DNA of 15,468 nt from NCBI GenBank assembly GCA_030665925.1, contig DAOUYX010000015.1, positions 1 to 15,468 on the forward strand, written 5' to 3'. Shown piece by piece: positions 13,399 to 15,468 of this stretch. A program made the translations under genes and the position numbers. This stretch comes from Methanosarcinales archaeon. GTDB taxonomy: Archaea > Halobacteriota > Syntropharchaeia > Alkanophagales > Methanospirareceae. Position 1 is the stretch's first letter. Every line of letters begins with the position of its first letter. The notes under the pieces were generated by a model, which did not search any database, was not told the origin of the DNA, and saw only the letters and a program-made list of their open reading frames with translations.

Positions 13399-13644
13399 TT
13401 ACATCTCTCTTGCAAACGCAACCCAGGTTTCGGTTGTTGAGACCCCTCTGCTTTCATGAAGGAAGTCTTCAATTACCTTCGGGTCTTCCGCTTCGTAAAT
13501 CCATATCGCATCATATCTACCCAGTGTGTGATAAACTTGCAGGAACTTGACGCCTTTAGGTGGCTCTTTAAGTATCCCGTCGCCGAATTTTCCCGCTTCT
13601 TCAATCATGCCTGGATTGACTCTCACGCAAGTTATGAACAACAT
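13399..13644 (-). CDS. GYD-domain-like small protein
   Basis: This 81-residue soluble protein has a ferredoxin-like alpha/beta pattern: MLFITCVRVNP, a helix, a strand GVKFLQVYHTLGRYDAIWIYEA, a helix DPKVIEDFLHE, and a final strand TTETWVAFA. The T-x-GRYDAI element followed by EAEDP matches GYD-type proteins (normally GxYD), which are related to dimeric alpha-beta barrels. A DUF3303-type relative is the alternative. The biochemical role is unknown. The start is firmly supported by AGGAGGTGAGG upstream on the minus strand. It has its own promoter and terminator, so it is a one-gene unit, convergent with the CBS gene. Confidence 0.7.
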   Translation of the reverse strand: MLFITCVRVNPGMIEEAGKFGDGILKEPPKGVKFLQVYHTLGRYDAIWIYEAEDPKVIEDFLHESRGVSTTETWVAFAREM

Positions 13645-13650
13645 CTTTTT

Positions 13651-13702
13651 ACCTCACCTCCTAACTATATTTGTTAAGGTTCTGGTATATTAATAACTTT
13701 CG
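13651..13702 (-). promoter_or_regulatory. Promoter and Shine-Dalgarno of the GYD-like gene
   Basis: On the minus strand, CGAAAG (13697-13702) is followed by TTATTAATATA (13686-13696) as BRE/TATA. A transcript start is predicted near 13665, and AGGAGGTGAGGT occupies 13651-13662. Confidence 0.6.
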
Positions 13703-13724
13703 ATTCCTTATTCACGCCCTTCCT

Positions 13725-13738
13725 TTCTTTATAAACTT
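13725..13738 (+). promoter_or_regulatory. Probable TATA box for the fumarase gene
   Basis: TTTATAAAC (13728-13736) predicts transcription near 13758 and a leader of about 33 bases with no clear Shine-Dalgarno before the ATG at 13791. Confidence 0.4.
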
Positions 13739-13790
13739 TATCTCTTTCTCTTCTTTATCATCAAACAAATATTCTTCAGCAAGCAGACAG

Positions 13791-14669
13791 ATGATCACGA
13801 AAGAATTGATAAAGGATGTAACGATAAGCATTTTGAGGCGAGCGGAGACCACTTTACCGAAGGATGTGAAACAGGCGCTGGCTCGTGCGTACGAGCGTGA
13901 AGAGAATGAAATAGCGAAGGTGCAGTTGGAGGCGATGCTGGAGAACGTCAGGTTGGCAGAGGAGCTGCAAAGACCGTTATGTCAGGACACGGGTCTCCCG
14001 CTTTTCTTCGTGACGCTTGGTAGTTGTAACGTTGAGCTCAGCGATATTGAGAGCGGCATAAGGGAGGGCGTGGAGGAAGCGACGGATTTGATTCCGCTGC
14101 GCTCGAACGTGGTGGATCCGATACTGAGGAGGGGCGAAGGCGCGAATATCGGTGATAGAATGCCGTATATTAATTATCTCATTGACTCGGATGTTGACGG
14201 ACTTGAGATTTTGGTATTTCCGAAAGGCGGCGGCTCGGAGAACATGAGTGCATTTACGATGCTGATGCCGAAGCCAGAAGCGGAAGCGTTGAAGGCGATT
14301 AAGAATTTTGTTCTTGAGACGGTGCTTAATGCTGGGGGGAAGCCGTGCCCACCGACGATTATTGGCGTTGGTGTAGGTGGCTCTGCGGATATGGCGATGA
14401 AGCTCGCCAAGGTAGCGGTGATTCGACCGGCTGGCGTGAGGAATACTGAGGAGCGGATAGCGCAGGCGGAGGAAGAGATATTGGAAGCGGTGAACAACAC
14501 GGGTATCGGGCCTATGGGTTTAGGTGGAAACACCACTGCGCTTGACGTGCATATAGAGACTGCAAGCACGCATATTACCAGTCTCCCGGTTGCGATAAAT
14601 TTCCAGTGCTGGGCAGCGCGTCAAGCTGTGGCGAAAATACATGAGGATGGAAGGGTGGAGTATGTGTGA
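13791..14669 (+). CDS. fumA: Fumarate hydratase, class I, alpha subunit
   Basis: This 292-residue protein corresponds to the alpha (N-terminal, [4Fe-4S]-binding) subunit of two-subunit class I fumarase, which interconverts fumarate and malate. Three Cys in the expected cluster settings are present: Cys64 (RPLCQDTGLP), Cys186 (GGKPCPPTIIG) and Cys273 (NFQCWAARQ). The conserved RRGEGANIGDRMPY and PKGGGSENMS segments are also there. I place the start at ATG 13791 because it gives the normal family length; an upstream TTG at 13671 would add 40 hydrophobic residues and cross the divergent promoter region. The beta subunit is not next door: a thiolase follows. Separate alpha and beta loci are known in some archaea. 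Tartrate dehydratase alpha (TtdA) is the alternative. Confidence 0.9.
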   Translation: MITKELIKDVTISILRRAETTLPKDVKQALARAYEREENEIAKVQLEAMLENVRLAEELQRPLCQDTGLPLFFVTLGSCNVELSDIESGIREGVEEATDLIPLRSNVVDPILRRGEGANIGDRMPYINYLIDSDVDGLEILVFPKGGGSENMSAFTMLMPKPEAEALKAIKNFVLETVLNAGGKPCPPTIIGVGVGGSADMAMKLAKVAVIRPAGVRNTEERIAQAEEEILEAVNNTGIGPMGLGGNTTALDVHIETASTHITSLPVAINFQCWAARQAVAKIHEDGRVEYV

Positions 14670-14719
14670 AAAACTTATAGAAAGAATAATAATTTAGGAG
14701 GTGTTATATCCATCAGGCA

Positions 14720-15468
14720 ATGCCGAGACCAGTAGCCATAGTTGGAATTGGATCCACAAAAATGGGGGAATTGTGGGGGCACTCACTTAGAGATTTGGCA
14801 GTGGAAGCTGGGATCAGTGCTTTAACCGATGCTGGGATGGCAGGAAACGAAATTCAGGCATTATGGGGTGGAAATATGAGTGCCGGGCAGTTCCTTAATC
14901 AGGAACATGTGGTCGCATTAGTTGTTGATTATGTGGGTTTAGCTAATTTACATATTTCTGCTACCAGAGTTGAACAGGCGTGTGCCAGTGGTGGAGTAGC
15001 ATTGCGAGAAGCGATTCTCGCGGTAGCCAGCGGATATTATGACATAGTAATGGCGGCAGGTATAGAGAAGATGACTGACGTAGATGGAGGAACAGCAGCT
15101 AAGATATTAGCATCCGCCGCGGATCAGGAGTGGGAAGCGCTTATGGGTGCTACATTTCCTTCGCTTTACGCATTAATCGCGCAAGAGCATATGCAGAAGT
15201 TTGGGACGACCTCGGAACAATTAGCCGCAGTTGCAGTAAAGAATCACCGAAATGCGAGGAATAACCCGCTCGCTCATTTCAGAAATGAGATAACGATAGA
15301 GCAGGTACTTAACTCACCGATGATTTCAAGCCCGCTTCATATTCTTGATTGCTGTCCACTTTCTGACGGTGCAGCCGCGGTAGTAGTGACTTCCGCGGAA
15401 AGAGCGAAGGAATTTACCGATACCCCTATTTATATAAAAGCGACAGCCCAAGCGAGTGATTATCTTGC
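14720..15468 (+). CDS. Acetyl-CoA acetyltransferase (thiolase), 3' end cut by window
   Basis: The first 249 residues of an archaeal-type thiolase of about 390 are visible. The N-terminus is MPRPVAIVGIGSTKMGEL. The nucleophile Cys88 lies in VEQACASGGVALREA, and LDCCPLSDGAAAVVV marks the core fold of the second half. In archaea this enzyme joins two acetyl-CoA to acetoacetyl-CoA at the head of the mevalonate pathway and often sits with HMG-CoA synthase and an OB-fold DUF35 partner; these may lie beyond the window. Related thiolases or SCP2-like proteins in fatty-acid degradation look similar, so degradation is not excluded. The Shine-Dalgarno TAGGAGGTG (14695-14703) is 16 bases from the ATG, longer than usual. 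The only other in-frame option before an upstream TAA is a non-standard ATC at 14708. Confidence 0.85.
   Translation, partial: MPRPVAIVGIGSTKMGELWGHSLRDLAVEAGISALTDAGMAGNEIQALWGGNMSAGQFLNQEHVVALVVDYVGLANLHISATRVEQACASGGVALREAILAVASGYYDIVMAAGIEKMTDVDGGTAAKILASAADQEWEALMGATFPSLYALIAQEHMQKFGTTSEQLAAVAVKNHRNARNNPLAHFRNEITIEQVLNSPMISSPLHILDCCPLSDGAAAVVVTSAERAKEFTDTPIYIKATAQASDYL

Noticed and set aside
13671..13790. N-terminal extension of the fumarase gene from a TTG start
   Set aside because: The extra 40 residues (hydrophobic, Phe/Ser-rich) have no counterpart in the family and would overlap the promoter of the divergent gene. The ATG at 13791 gives normal length.
1..15468. CRISPR arrays, tRNA or rRNA genes
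   Set aside because: No regularly spaced direct repeats and no tRNA- or rRNA-like conserved segments were seen on either strand.

Overview
The window reads as archaeal chromosome of moderate to low GC. The strongest evidence is regulatory: many genes are preceded by BRE/TATA promoters of the form CGAAA(A)G followed by TTTATATA-like boxes, and several have GGAGG or GGGGG Shine-Dalgarno sites. The genes also fit: a GvpD/KaiC-type ATPase, an archaeal-type thiolase, a separate class I fumarase alpha subunit and a small winged-helix regulator. The gene mix suggests a methanogen-related or ANME/Syntrophoarchaeum-like member of the Halobacteriota, but that placement is inference.

Region 1 (1-6136) is an antiporter cluster. 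It has a winged-helix regulator (111-398), an 87-residue single-TM protein (516-779), a two-TM protein (883-1128), and three large proton-translocating subunits of the NuoL/M/N-MrpA/D superfamily (1153-2946, 3110-4630, 4631-6136). A near-duplicate 5' leader precedes both the regulator and the two-TM gene. A perfect 7-bp inverted repeat lies on the promoter of the 516 gene.

Region 2 (6137-8389) holds a decayed GxxExxY gene with its catalytic middle deleted, wrapped in imperfect palindromic repeats. A leaderless GvpD-like ATPase gene (6609-8012), a 58-codon gene (8024-8200) and a convergent, overlapping small gene (8123-8389, minus) follow.

Region 3 (8390-12752) is a second set of membrane genes. 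It has two more small single-TM proteins (8581-8820, 10202-10387), an internally duplicated membrane protein on the minus strand (8995-9984), and a second two-TM plus NuoL-like pair (10477-10878 and 10875-12752). The last pair is paralogous to 883-1128 and 1153-2946.

Region 4 (12753-15468) looks more ordinary: a two-CBS-domain protein, a GYD-like small protein on the minus strand with a hairpin/U-tract terminator, the fumarate hydratase alpha subunit, and an acetyl-CoA acetyltransferase that runs off the end.

The central biological point is four antiporter-like subunits, all retaining the TM5 Glu and TM7 Lys of proton pumps. With them are small membrane proteins that look like detached pieces of the big subunits. 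No redox module and no MrpB/C/E/F/G is visible. I infer an unconventional cation/proton-translocating membrane complex with free-standing tail-like accessory subunits, encoded as two related cassettes.
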